Shown here piece by piece: positions 19,175-28,113 of a stretch of DNA of 53,212 bases. Source of the stretch: Lachnospiraceae bacterium (GTDB taxonomy: Bacteria > Bacillota > Clostridia > Lachnospirales > Lachnospiraceae); contig JAGAQU010000027.1 in NCBI GenBank assembly GCA_017622575.1, forward strand, positions 1 through 53,212, given 5' to 3'. The translations under genes and the position numbers were made by a program. The stretch's first letter is position 1, and each line of letters opens with the position of its first letter. The notes beneath the pieces are model-generated. The model searched no databases and had not been told where the DNA came from. It was given only the letters and a program-made list of their open reading frames with translations.

Positions 19175-20767
19175 ATGTCAGTAACAGCAAAAAACCCGAT
19201 TTTGGCAGGCTTTTATCCCGATCCGTCTATCTGCACGGTGGGGGAGGATTACTATCTGGTGAATTCCTCTTTTGCCTATTTTCCGGGACTGCCCATCATG
19301 CACAGCAAAGACCTTGCCCACTGGGAGCAGATCGGCAATGTGATGGACCGTGCGTCCCAGTTACCGCTTGGTGAAACCGGACATTCCAGAGGACTTTTTG
19401 CTCCTACCATCCGCTATCACGAGGGAACCTTTTACGTGATCTGCACCAATGTCTCCTATGGCGGAAATTTTGTGGTGACGGCAACAGACCCGGCAGGTCC
19501 CTGGTCAGAGCCCCATTATCTGGAGGGGGCAGACGGCATTGATCCCAGTCTTTTCTTTGATGATGACGGGAAATGCTATTATATCGGAACCCATCCCAAT
19601 CCGGAGGGCTGCCGCTATGACGGTGATTACTATATCTGGATTCAGGAGCTTGACCTGAATACCTTTAAGCTTACCGGTGAAGTGTATAATGTATGGAACG
19701 GTGCGCTTCGCGGTGTACATTGGCCGGAGGGGCCTCATTTATACAAAATTGGTGACTACTATTATATCATTCATGCGGAGGGCGGCACAGGACCGGAGCA
19801 TGCCGTCAGCGTGGCAAGAAGCCGTGATGTCTTCGGACCTTATGAGAATCATTTCTGCAACCCCATCTTTACCCACAGACATCTGGGGGTTCGCTATCCC
19901 ATTAAGTATGTGGGACATGCGGATCTCTTCCGGACTTCAAAAGGAGAATGGTATATGGTGATGCTGGCGGTGCGTCCGGCGGGCGGCTATACAACGATGG
20001 GAAGGGAAACCTTTTTAGCCAGAGTGATCTGGGAAAACGGCTGGCCCGTTGTCAATCCGGGCCTTGGCATTTTATCCGATGAACTGAAGATCGATCTTCC
20101 GGAATGGCTGCCGGAGGAGGGGGCTGTCATACCGGGATGTAACAGACTTTACAAATTTACACAGATGGAGAAGTTGGGACCGGAATTTTTATTTCTGAGA
20201 AATCCTATGGAAGGGGCGGTTATGCCGGTTCCCGGTGTGGGACTTGTGATGACCTGTCAGAACATTAAAATGACGGAGGAAAAGAGCCCCTCCTTTGTGG
20301 GAATCCGTCAGGACTCTCATGTTTTTGAAGCATCTGCGGTGCTTGATACTTCCACACTTTTTGAGGGGGCAAAAGCAGGAATCGTTCTTTTACAGAGCAA
20401 TGAATTCCACCTGCGCCTTGAATATGTGGGACTGCGGGGGTATGTGATCCTGTGCAGGAACGGAGAGGAAGAGGTGATTGCCTCCGAATTTCTGCCGGAA
20501 AATCTCGTCTCGCTGGTGATACAGGTGGTAGGGACAAAAGCAACTCTCCTGATGGGCGCAGGGAAGCAGGTAAAGCCGGTGGCGTCGGGAATTGATATCT
20601 GTGCCCTCTCCACGGAAGTGGCCGGCGGATTTGTGGGCTGCACCATAGGAATGTATGCAACCGATGAGGAAAAGAGAGAGAATCCCGTGAAGGCAGTCTT
20701 TAAGCTTTTTACCTACAGACGTATCACAGCTGAAGAACTGAAAGGTACAGAAAAAGGAGTAAAATAA
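19175..20767 (+). CDS. Glycoside hydrolase family 43, beta-xylosidase/arabinofuranosidase-like
   Basis: This 530-residue enzyme starts at ATG 19175, 8 nt after AAAGGAG (19161-19167); an upstream TTG at 19154 overlaps that site and is less likely. The five-bladed propeller carries the family's three acidic sites: YPDPS near residue 13-17 (base), GIDPSLFFDD near 121 (pKa modulator) and WPEGPHLYK near 183 (acid). A C-terminal beta-sandwich (about 330-520) is as in GH43_11/12-type xylosidases. There is no signal peptide, so it acts in the cytoplasm on imported xylo-oligosaccharides. It shares a locus with a GH115 enzyme, which fits glucuronoxylan use. Confidence 0.92.
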   Translation: MSVTAKNPILAGFYPDPSICTVGEDYYLVNSSFAYFPGLPIMHSKDLAHWEQIGNVMDRASQLPLGETGHSRGLFAPTIRYHEGTFYVICTNVSYGGNFVVTATDPAGPWSEPHYLEGADGIDPSLFFDDDGKCYYIGTHPNPEGCRYDGDYYIWIQELDLNTFKLTGEVYNVWNGALRGVHWPEGPHLYKIGDYYYIIHAEGGTGPEHAVSVARSRDVFGPYENHFCNPIFTHRHLGVRYPIKYVGHADLFRTSKGEWYMVMLAVRPAGGYTTMGRETFLARVIWENGWPVVNPGLGILSDELKIDLPEWLPEEGAVIPGCNRLYKFTQMEKLGPEFLFLRNPMEGAVMPVPGVGLVMTCQNIKMTEEKSPSFVGIRQDSHVFEASAVLDTSTLFEGAKAGIVLLQSNEFHLRLEYVGLRGYVILCRNGEEEVIASEFLPENLVSLVIQVVGTKATLLMGAGKQVKPVASGIDICALSTEVAGGFVGCTIGMYATDEEKRENPVKAVFKLFTYRRITAEELKGTEKGVK

Positions 20768-20769
20768 AT

Positions 20770-21720
20770 ATGGCAACAGCAAGATTTCACCTGCCCGGGT
20801 TACGCTATAATTATCCACTGAATATGTTCTGGATCAGTCTGCTTAAGCAGCATCCCGAGTATTTTCGGGATGTGGAGATCGGATCCTGTTTTGGGGAATT
20901 TCCCATGTCTCTTTGGAATGGCGGAAGGTTCAGCAATCATGACCAGTGTGATGAGAAGTTTATCCGCATGGTGATAAAAAACATCAACGATCAGGGAATC
21001 CCCATACGGTATACTTATACCAACCCGCTGTTAACGGAAAATGATCTGGATGATCCCTACTGTAATTTCTGTATGCAGGTCGCAGACAACGGGATGAATG
21101 AGGTGATGATCTTTTCTCCTGTTTTGGAGAAGTATATTCGTGAGAAATATCCATCCTATAAGCTGAACAGCTCCACCTGCAAAGAGATCAAAGATGTGGA
21201 AGCTTTGAACGAAGAACTGGAAAAAGATTATCAGTATGTAGTGCTTGACTATAATCTGAATAACCGATTCGATCTGCTTAGTCAGCTGAAGAGACCGGAG
21301 AAGCTGGAGATCCTGGTCAATGCCGTATGTGTTCCGGGCTGTCCACGCAGAGGTGATCATTATAAGAATATCGCCAAAAACCAGCGCATAGCCTTAAAGA
21401 ATCGTAAGATGCCTCCGGATAAGCAGATTCCCATTATCCCCTGGCATTGTGAATACGGGGATAAGAACTGTCTGTATACCATTCAGGATTATCCAACCTT
21501 CGTAAAGCCGGATGACATCTGGGAAAAATATATTCCCATGGGCATTACAAACTTTAAGATTGAAGGAAGGACGGCAAACCTGTTTTCCCTGATCGATACC
21601 TACTGTACATTTATGTTGAAGCCGGAATGTATCGGTGAGACAAGACTGCTATTGATCAACAATCTGGTGAGGGCGGGTGTAATTAATGTCAGCAAGCCCC
21701 GTCCGTCCAAGTGGCCGTAA
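20770..21720 (+). CDS. U32/UbiU-UbiV-like cysteine-rich protein, copy 1
   Basis: I do not recognise a named family with certainty. This 316-residue soluble protein starts 10 nt after AAAGGAG. Its middle resembles peptidase-U32/UbiU-UbiV TIM-barrel proteins: an alternating strand/helix pattern, LEILVN followed by CVPGCPRRGDHY (Cys187, Cys191), then WHCEYGDKNC (Cys227, Cys234), and the barrel-end phrase NFKIEGR near 261-267, close to the 'lKIEGR' of U32 proteins. Four such cysteines would suit a [4Fe-4S] cluster, as in UbiU/UbiV. It also has a conserved LLTENDLDDPYCN segment at 87-99. It is a paralogue of the next gene. Its place between GH43 and GH115 implies a role in xylan or uronic acid use (inference). 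Confidence 0.6.
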   Translation: MATARFHLPGLRYNYPLNMFWISLLKQHPEYFRDVEIGSCFGEFPMSLWNGGRFSNHDQCDEKFIRMVIKNINDQGIPIRYTYTNPLLTENDLDDPYCNFCMQVADNGMNEVMIFSPVLEKYIREKYPSYKLNSSTCKEIKDVEALNEELEKDYQYVVLDYNLNNRFDLLSQLKRPEKLEILVNAVCVPGCPRRGDHYKNIAKNQRIALKNRKMPPDKQIPIIPWHCEYGDKNCLYTIQDYPTFVKPDDIWEKYIPMGITNFKIEGRTANLFSLIDTYCTFMLKPECIGETRLLLINNLVRAGVINVSKPRPSKWP

Positions 21721-21738
21721 AAAGAAAGGAGTTTTTCC

Positions 21739-22644
21739 ATGGCAAAAACTGTGTATTGGCACCTGCCGGGATTCTGCTATTTTCGGAGTCTCAATCATAT
21801 TCTGATCGATCTGATGGAAAAGTATCCGGAATGCTTTCATGACGGGTATCGCATCGGAAGCGTGTACGGAACCTTTCCGGGAGCAATCTGGAACGGAGGC
21901 AGAACGGTCCTCGGGTTTACAACGAAGAATGACATGGTGAAGATTCTTGGCAGTTATAATGCAAAGAGGGTTCCCGTGCGTTTTACCTGGACCAATTCTC
22001 TGCTGACGGAGGAACATCTTCAGGATACCTATTGTAATCTGATCATGCGTCTTGCCGATAACGGGATGAATCAGGTGCTGGTCAACACGCCGGTGCTGGA
22101 ACAGTATCTTCGTCAAAAATATCCGGGTTATCAGTATATCTCTTCCACCACCAAGCGGATCCTTGATCCGGAAAAATTGCGGGATGAGCTGAAAAAGGAT
22201 TATTATATGGTGGTTCTTGACTACGATCTGAACCACAATGCGGAAGTATTAGACTCCTTAAGCTCCTGTTCAGACCGGGTGGAGATCCTTGTGGATGAGA
22301 TCTGTTTTCCGGGATGTAAAAGGAGAGTGGAACACTACAGGGATGAGTCAAAAAAGCAGCTGGAATATGAGATAGCACCGCCTTTTCCCTGCCAGAATCG
22401 TCAAAACATACGGAGCTTTGCAGACTGTAAGGATCGTCCTGCTTTTATTTCAAAAGAAGAAATTTCAGATTATATCGAAAAAGGTTTTGTCAATTTTAAG
22501 CTGGTTGGCAGAGGGCTGCCGCAGCAGATGGTGGAGGACTCTTATATTTATTATCTAGTCAAAGACGAAAAACAGGAGTATATAAGGGAATGCATCCACA
22601 AGCGCCTTGCGCAGCTTACCGAGGCCAGAAAAAAGGCAAGATAG
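21739..22644 (+). CDS. U32/UbiU-UbiV-like cysteine-rich protein, copy 2
   Basis: This 301-residue paralogue of the preceding protein aligns along its whole length: YWHLPGFCYF versus RFHLPGLRYN at the start, SLLTEEHLQDTYCN at 87-100, EILVDEICFPGCKRR (Cys189, Cys193), then Cys218 and Cys230, and VNFKLVGR near 251-258. The four C-terminal-half cysteines are kept although their surroundings differ (PFPCQN and FADCKD), which argues for metal or cluster binding rather than chance. It starts 9 nt after AAAGGAG. Adjacent unequal paralogues suggest a heterodimer, as in UbiU-UbiV (inference). No signal peptide or membrane segment. Confidence 0.6.
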   Translation: MAKTVYWHLPGFCYFRSLNHILIDLMEKYPECFHDGYRIGSVYGTFPGAIWNGGRTVLGFTTKNDMVKILGSYNAKRVPVRFTWTNSLLTEEHLQDTYCNLIMRLADNGMNQVLVNTPVLEQYLRQKYPGYQYISSTTKRILDPEKLRDELKKDYYMVVLDYDLNHNAEVLDSLSSCSDRVEILVDEICFPGCKRRVEHYRDESKKQLEYEIAPPFPCQNRQNIRSFADCKDRPAFISKEEISDYIEKGFVNFKLVGRGLPQQMVEDSYIYYLVKDEKQEYIRECIHKRLAQLTEARKKAR

Positions 22645-22652
22645 GAGCAGAT

Positions 22653-25502
22653 ATGAAATATATAATTTCCGCTGAAAAAATAGTGCAGAAAAGCTGCAGA
22701 ATGATACTGGATGAGAGTGCGCTTCCGGGAGTGAAAAGAATTGCCGGAATCGTTGCCCATGATATGGAGCTGGTGTTTGGTACGGCACCTGCAATTCGTT
22801 ACATGAGTGAGGATACAGAGGAAACCTTTGATCAGGGGATCGTGGTCGGAACATTGGGACACAGCAGGCTCCTTGATAAGATAGAGGCCACAGGGCAGTT
22901 ATCCTTCGATGAAATCCGGGGAAAGCGGGAGGTGTATGCTTTTCTTTTGATACAATCCGCTGACGAAAGCAGGTGGGAAACGCTGGTGATTGCCGGTTCC
23001 GACAAGAGAGGAACGATTTACGGGCTGTTTCACTTGTCGGAGCTTTTAGGGGTATCCCCTCTTGTGAACTGGAACAGGGTGATGCCTGTAAAAAGGAGTA
23101 CGATTTCCATCGGAGAAAATGACCGGCTGATCTCGAAGGAACCATCCGTGCGGTTCCGGGGTTTTTTCATCAATGATGAGTGGCCCGCTTTTGGCAACTG
23201 GTGCAATCGGCATTTTGGCGGGTTTACCAGGGAATGCTATGCGGAAATTTTTGAGCTTTTGCTGAGACTTAAGGGTAATTATCTCTGGCCCGCCATGTGG
23301 TCCTCCATCTTTTCCGATGACGGACCGGGACTTTCCAGTGCCGAGCTTGCGGATGAAATGGGAGTTATCATGGGTATGTCCCACCATGAACCCTGCCTGA
23401 GGCATGGAGAGGAATATAAGTATCTGCGGGGGAAGGATTCCGTTTACGGGGACGCCTGGGATTTTAATGCAAATGAAGAAGGAATTACCCGCTTCTGGCG
23501 GGATGGTCTTTTGCGCAGCGGCAAATTTGAGAATGTGATCACCGTGGGAATGCGGGGTGAGGCTGACTCCACCATTATGGGAGAGGATGCAACGCTGAAG
23601 GATAATATCGATCTGCTGCGCAAGGTCTTAAAATGCCAGAATGAGCTGATACGTGAGTGTGTGAATCCCGATCTTGAAAAGGTGCCGAGAATGCTGGCGC
23701 TTTATAAGGAAGTGGAGCCGTTTTATTATGGTGATGATGAGACGGAAGGTCTGATGGACTGCGAGGAGCTTGACGGGGTAACACTGATGCTTTGCGATGA
23801 CAATTTCGGCAACCTGCGCACGGTTCCCACAGAGCATATGAGAAAGCATGACGGCGGGTTTGGTATGTATTACCATTTTGATTATCACGGCTGGCCCATT
23901 TCCTACGAATGGGTGAACTCTTCCTATCTTCCTAAGGTATGGGAACAGATGACTGCCGCTTACGAGTGCGGAATCAGGGAGCTTTGGATCGTGAACGTGG
24001 GGGATCTGTTCAGTATGGAGTATCCGTTGTCCTTTTTCCTCAATCTGGCGTATGATTATGATACCTGGGGGATCAGCAATCTGAATGCGCCAAGGCAGTA
24101 TACGAAGCAGTGGGTCCACCGGCAATTCGGACAATGGATGGATGAAACAGATTGCAGACAGATTGAGAACCTGCTTATGGGATATACAAAGATTGCCGCC
24201 CAGAGAAGGCCGGAGGCAATGAATGCGGAGGTGTATACCACTGCTTACGGGGAGGCGGAAAGGCACGGAAAGCTTTGCGAACGTCTGATGGAGGAATGTA
24301 AAAGCTTAAGGAAGAGGTTGCCATCGGAAGCGGATTTCCCATTTTTTCAGCTGGTGTATTATCCGCTGATGGCAAACTTAAATGTGCATAAGCTCTGGAT
24401 CGACACAACTATGAATCACCATCTGACAAAGATCAAGGCAACCATGGCCGCTGCCTATGCAGAGAGAGCAAGAGAGGGGATACGGTTTGACAGGAAGCTG
24501 ATTGCGGAGCTGCATACCATAGAAAACGGCAGGTGGTATGGCATGGGCATGTCAGAGCACATCGGTTTCCGGAACTGGAATGAGGAGGAGTGCCGGTATC
24601 CTGTACTCTATGAATTTGAACCGGCAAACAAGAGACGTATTATTGCAGAAATTCCGGGCACGGACCAGCATACGGAGGGTGGTGACTGGACAGGAAAGAC
24701 CCTGCAGATGAAAGCGTTCAGAAATCCCAAGGTGTCAGAAGCGGAGGTTTCTCTGTATTCCGGCTCTGTGGAGGATGCCGCTTATGAGATTGTCTGTGAG
24801 GATAACGGGATTTCTTTTGACAGCACGAAGGGTATTGTACCGGCAGGTGGGATGATCACTTTGAAAGTGCGCATTGACAGAAGCACATGGTCGGATGGCA
24901 GGAGTGGATTCTTTGTGATTCATACACAGGCGGGAGGAAAAATCAGGATTGAGGTGCCGCCGGCAGTATCCGCAGGCGATTTTTGGGAAGACTATCTTGT
25001 GTTTGAGGCAGCTGACTATTCAGCCAAAACGGATACACAGGCGGGCAGGTTTTTGGAGCTTCCTGAGTACGGCAGGACCGGATCCGGCATGAAGGCATTT
25101 CCGGTGGATCGAATTTTTTCTGTGGGAGAAGGCCCTTCCCTTCATTATGATTTTACGGTGCCGGAGGCGGATGAATATGTTGTGACCATCTATATGTCAC
25201 CCGGTAATCCGCCCTTTACGGATCAGAAACTGCTGTATGCGTTTTCTGTCAATGAGGAATCGTCATTTATCTGTAATGCGGTACCGGATGGGTACAAGGT
25301 GGGAGATGGGCTCGACAGCTGGCAAAACGGAGTTCTTGAAAATATTCGGATCAATCAGATTACAATCAATTGTAAAAAGGGACAGAATTGTATCACTTTG
25401 CAGGCGATGAGCCCTGCCTTTGTTCTGCAGAAAATCGTGGTCTCACGGAAAGACAACCCTTTGGCTGCGTCTTACCTGGGACCTGTACGGGAAGAAGTTT
25501 AA
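22653..25502 (+). CDS. Glycoside hydrolase family 115, xylan alpha-1,2-glucuronidase
   Basis: This protein has 949 residues from ATG 22653, 5 nt after AGGAG (22643-22647). It shows the GH115 plan: an N-terminal alpha/beta domain with a 'SDKRGTIYGLFHLSE' turn (about 120-140), then the barrel with RGFFINDEWP near 170 and LKGNYLWPAMWSS near 210. MGMSHHEPC and TVGMRGEADS follow, then a helical bundle (about 510-640) and C-terminal beta domains (about 660-945). The family removes (4-O-methyl)glucuronic acid from xylan. With no signal peptide it should work on imported oligosaccharides together with the GH43 enzyme upstream. Confidence 0.93.
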   Translation: MKYIISAEKIVQKSCRMILDESALPGVKRIAGIVAHDMELVFGTAPAIRYMSEDTEETFDQGIVVGTLGHSRLLDKIEATGQLSFDEIRGKREVYAFLLIQSADESRWETLVIAGSDKRGTIYGLFHLSELLGVSPLVNWNRVMPVKRSTISIGENDRLISKEPSVRFRGFFINDEWPAFGNWCNRHFGGFTRECYAEIFELLLRLKGNYLWPAMWSSIFSDDGPGLSSAELADEMGVIMGMSHHEPCLRHGEEYKYLRGKDSVYGDAWDFNANEEGITRFWRDGLLRSGKFENVITVGMRGEADSTIMGEDATLKDNIDLLRKVLKCQNELIRECVNPDLEKVPRMLALYKEVEPFYYGDDETEGLMDCEELDGVTLMLCDDNFGNLRTVPTEHMRKHDGGFGMYYHFDYHGWPISYEWVNSSYLPKVWEQMTAAYECGIRELWIVNVGDLFSMEYPLSFFLNLAYDYDTWGISNLNAPRQYTKQWVHRQFGQWMDETDCRQIENLLMGYTKIAAQRRPEAMNAEVYTTAYGEAERHGKLCERLMEECKSLRKRLPSEADFPFFQLVYYPLMANLNVHKLWIDTTMNHHLTKIKATMAAAYAERAREGIRFDRKLIAELHTIENGRWYGMGMSEHIGFRNWNEEECRYPVLYEFEPANKRRIIAEIPGTDQHTEGGDWTGKTLQMKAFRNPKVSEAEVSLYSGSVEDAAYEIVCEDNGISFDSTKGIVPAGGMITLKVRIDRSTWSDGRSGFFVIHTQAGGKIRIEVPPAVSAGDFWEDYLVFEAADYSAKTDTQAGRFLELPEYGRTGSGMKAFPVDRIFSVGEGPSLHYDFTVPEADEYVVTIYMSPGNPPFTDQKLLYAFSVNEESSFICNAVPDGYKVGDGLDSWQNGVLENIRINQITINCKKGQNCITLQAMSPAFVLQKIVVSRKDNPLAASYLGPVREEV

Positions 25503-25515
25503 AATGGAGGCAAAC

Positions 25516-25965
25516 ATGCAATATCTGGCAGTGATTCTTGGAATATTCGGACTGGAATTTGGAATCAAAAAGCATATCGAGGAAACTAAGACTGAGGGAC
25601 AGGAGGAAAAAAAGTGCCGGGGTGCACTGATCATCCGAAAACACCACAACAGAGGCGCTTTTTTAAATGCCGGAGAAAAAAATCAGAAAGCGGTTATGGT
25701 GATATCGGTGGCTCTGTCCGCTCTTCTGACGGTTGTCTATGCCATGACGCTCGGAATGGCAGGTAAGGGGATGCTCAAATGGGGACTTACGCTGCTGCTC
25801 GGAGGTGCTTACACCAATACCTATGACAGGCTTACCAAGAAGTATGTGGTGGACTATGTGAGCTTTAACGTGCCCTTCAGATGGCTTAGGAGGATTATCT
25901 TTAACATCGGGGATTTCTGTATTATGATCGGTGCCATGCTAAGCGTCTTCGGGTATAGCAGATAG
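25516..25965 (+). CDS. Divergent signal peptidase II (LspA)-like protein
   Basis: This protein has 149 residues from ATG 25516, with GGAGG at 25506-25510; the ATG at 25504 overlaps that site. The LspA (peptidase family A8) motifs are recognisable: HHNRGAFLN near 44-52 (family: N.GaaF), GGAYTNTYDR near 96-105 with the first catalytic Asp, VVDYVSF near 110 and FNIGDF near 130-135 with the second Asp (family: NvADs). Four hydrophobic segments fit. It differs from housekeeping LspA by a charged loop (about 20-35) and the NIGDF variant. It lies at the end of a long glycan/efflux locus full of lipoproteins, so it may be a dedicated lipoprotein processor (inference). Confidence 0.72.
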   Translation: MQYLAVILGIFGLEFGIKKHIEETKTEGQEEKKCRGALIIRKHHNRGAFLNAGEKNQKAVMVISVALSALLTVVYAMTLGMAGKGMLKWGLTLLLGGAYTNTYDRLTKKYVVDYVSFNVPFRWLRRIIFNIGDFCIMIGAMLSVFGYSR

Positions 25966-25985
25966 CCTCTTTTGGCTAAAACAGC

Positions 25986-26873
25986 CTAGATCTGAATCAG
26001 CATGGCCAGGGTTCCGGCTACAATGAGTGTGAGTCCCAGAGCTGATTTTTTGGTGAGCTTTTCATGAAATACAAAATAGGAAAAGGCTACGGTTACCAGA
26101 ATGCTCAGCTTATCGATGGGTACAATCACGCTGGCAAGTCCGTCCTGAAGCGCTTTGTAGTAACATAGCCATGAGCCCCCGGTGGCAAAACCGGACAGTA
26201 TGATAAAAAGAAATTCCCTGCCGGGGATTTCTTTTATTTTGCCCGGGCACCTTACGGTGCTCGTTTTTTGGGTGACAAAGACCATAAGAAAGGCCATCAT
26301 AAGAACCACGCCGGTGCGGATGGCGGTTCCTAAATTGGATTCCACGTCGCTTATGCCTACTTTGCCGAGAATGGCAGTGAGGCTCGCAAAGATGGCAGAG
26401 AGAAAAGCATAAGGCAGCCAGCTTTTTCCTTCAGTTTTTTTGTCCTTTTCGGAAGCCTTTTTTTCGATCATAAGAAAGGTTCCGATGGCAATCAGAATCA
26501 CGCCTGCCGCCTTGGGGGCACTGATCTTTTCGTGGAGAAAGAGAAAAGCGAGAAGAATGGTCAGCACCGTGCTGGATTTATCAATAGGCACCACCTTGTT
26601 GATATCTCCCAGCTGAAGAGCTTTAAAATAACAAAGCCAGGATGCGCCGGTGGCAAGTCCCGAAAGGATCAAAAAGATCAGAGTTTTTTTGTCAATGGAG
26701 CGGATCTGTGACTGGGAGCCGGTAAGGAAAACCATGATCCAGGAAAAAATGAGTACAATGACTGTTCTCACTGCGGTGGCAACCGTAGAGTCTGTTTTTT
26801 TGATTCCGCATTTTGCCAAAATGGAGGTGAGACCGGCAAAAATGGCAGAACCGAATGCAAATAAAATCCACAT
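25986..26873 (-). CDS. EamA/DMT-family transporter
   Basis: This 295-residue protein has ten predicted membrane helices arranged as two repeated EamA halves. Each half begins with a similar phrase (LFAFGSAIFAGLTSILAKCGI near 3-23 and PYAFLSAIFASLTAILGKVGI near 157-177) and ends with a 'GLxxxxxG' helix. It is convergent with the LspA-like gene, only 20 bp away. DMT proteins export or import small metabolites; the substrate cannot be told. The duplication is very clear at sequence level. Confidence 0.88.
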   Translation of the reverse strand: MWILFAFGSAIFAGLTSILAKCGIKKTDSTVATAVRTVIVLIFSWIMVFLTGSQSQIRSIDKKTLIFLILSGLATGASWLCYFKALQLGDINKVVPIDKSSTVLTILLAFLFLHEKISAPKAAGVILIAIGTFLMIEKKASEKDKKTEGKSWLPYAFLSAIFASLTAILGKVGISDVESNLGTAIRTGVVLMMAFLMVFVTQKTSTVRCPGKIKEIPGREFLFIILSGFATGGSWLCYYKALQDGLASVIVPIDKLSILVTVAFSYFVFHEKLTKKSALGLTLIVAGTLAMLIQI

Positions 26874-26972
26874 GAGAAATCCCTGCTTTCTTTATGTAAT
26901 TTTATATAGTAAGTATAAATATAGAATAAGTATAGCACTGTGGAAAGATATGTAAAGTTCTTAAAACAGGTA

Positions 26973-27025
26973 TTGACAAAAGAAAAAATACGTATTATTG
27001 TATTAATTGGATAATACAATAATAC
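26973..27025 (+). promoter_or_regulatory. Promoter and 14-bp inverted-repeat operator of the YtrA-type regulator operon
   Basis: A TTGACA box (26973-26978) and a TATTGT box (26996-27001) are 17 bp apart. A perfect inverted repeat, GTATTATTGTATTA (26992-27005) and TAATACAATAATAC (27012-27025) with a 6-bp gap, covers the -10 region and probable start site. This is where a GntR/YtrA repressor would block transcription of its own operon. Confidence 0.75.
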
Positions 27026-27043
27026 AGAGAAAGGAAGGATTCT

Positions 27044-27415
27044 ATGGCATGGAACTTAAACTCTGATCGTCCCATTTATGCGCAGATACTTGAGAGGATT
27101 CAGATGCAGATTGTATCAGGGGTGTATCAGCCGGGAACGAAGATTCCCAGTGTGCGGGAGCTGGCAGCGGATGCCGGTGTGAATCCTAACACGATGCAGA
27201 AGGCACTTGCGGAGCTGGAGCGCAGTGGTCTTGTTATGACACAGAGAACCAGTGGCAGAGTTGTTACGGAGGATTTAAATATGATAAAGGAAATCAGAAA
27301 TCAGCTTGCCGGAGAGCAGGTGAAAGAGTTTGTGAAAAAGATGAAAGATCTTGGATTTGACAGGGAAGATATTATTGATCTGCTCACAAAGGAGACAGGA
27401 GGGGAGAGTGCATGA
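27044..27415 (+). CDS. GntR-family regulator, YtrA subfamily
   Basis: This 123-residue regulator starts after AAAGGAAGGA. The winged helix (about residues 8-75) contains the GntR core 'YAQILERIQMQIVSGVYQPG' and 'SVRELAADAGVNPNTMQKAL'. A short C-terminal helical tail (about 80-120) replaces the large effector domain, which defines the YtrA group. It overlaps the ATPase gene by 4 bp and likely represses this operon through the palindrome just upstream. YtrA regulators usually control ABC transporters that answer cell-envelope stress; the signal here is unknown. Confidence 0.92.
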   Translation: MAWNLNSDRPIYAQILERIQMQIVSGVYQPGTKIPSVRELAADAGVNPNTMQKALAELERSGLVMTQRTSGRVVTEDLNMIKEIRNQLAGEQVKEFVKKMKDLGFDREDIIDLLTKETGGESA

Positions 27416-28113
27416 GTGAACTGGTAGAAATCAGAAATCTGACAAAAGTATATGACAAGAAAAAAACAGCATTGAACGGGCTGAACCTTACGCTGCCAAG
27501 AGGCAGGATCATCGGGCTTCTTGGTCCCAACGGGAGCGGCAAGACCACCCTGATCAAGATCATGAATGGTCTGCTTACTCCGACAGAGGGAGAGGTTTTG
27601 GTAGGTGGCGAGAAACCGGGACCTGTTACCAAAGCACATATTTCCTATCTGCCGGAAAGAACCTATTTATCTGCCGGCAAAAAGGTATCGGAATTGCTCG
27701 CATTTTTTGAGGACTTCTATGAGGATTTCAGACCGGAGCGGGCAAGGGAGATGCTGGCATCCTTAAGCATTGATGAAAATGCAAAGATTAAGACGTTGTC
27801 GAAGGGCACCAGAGAGAAGGTGCAGCTGATCCTTGTGATGAGCAGGGATGCGGATCTCTTTGTTCTGGATGAACCCATTGCCGGCGTGGACCCGGCGGCC
27901 AGAGATTATATCATCCGCACCATCATCACCAATTATAATGAGAATGCGACAGTACTGCTGTCAACCCATCTGATTTCGGATATTGAGAATATACTGGATG
28001 AAGTTGTTTTCTTAAAGGAAGGCAATCTGGTGCTTCAGGCCACGGTGGAAGAAATCCGTGAGCAAAAGGGAAAGAGCGTAGATGCTTATTTCAGGGAGGT
28101 GTTCGCATGTTAG
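27412..28113 (+). CDS. ABC transporter ATP-binding protein (YtrB-like)
   Basis: This 233-residue ATPase has Walker A GPNGSGKTT at about residue 39, a weak signature LSKGTREK at about 128, Walker B LFVLDEPIAGVD at about 148 and an H-loop LSTHL near 183. The altered signature (LSKGT instead of LSGGQ) is common in this subclass. It lies between the regulator and a permease with overlapping ends (4 bp and 7 bp), forming a compact three-gene unit. Confidence 0.92.
   Translation: MSELVEIRNLTKVYDKKKTALNGLNLTLPRGRIIGLLGPNGSGKTTLIKIMNGLLTPTEGEVLVGGEKPGPVTKAHISYLPERTYLSAGKKVSELLAFFEDFYEDFRPERAREMLASLSIDENAKIKTLSKGTREKVQLILVMSRDADLFVLDEPIAGVDPAARDYIIRTIITNYNENATVLLSTHLISDIENILDEVVFLKEGNLVLQATVEEIREQKGKSVDAYFREVFAC

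Noticed and set aside
22590..22653. Earlier start of the GH115 gene inside the preceding gene
   Set aside because: The ATG at 22653 has AGGAG 5 nt upstream. The 21 extra codons overlap the paralogue's end and do not resemble the GH115 start.
25961..25985. Short TAGCC/GGCTA hairpin between LspA-like and EamA genes
   Set aside because: Only 5 bp of stem and no T run on either strand; too weak to call a terminator.
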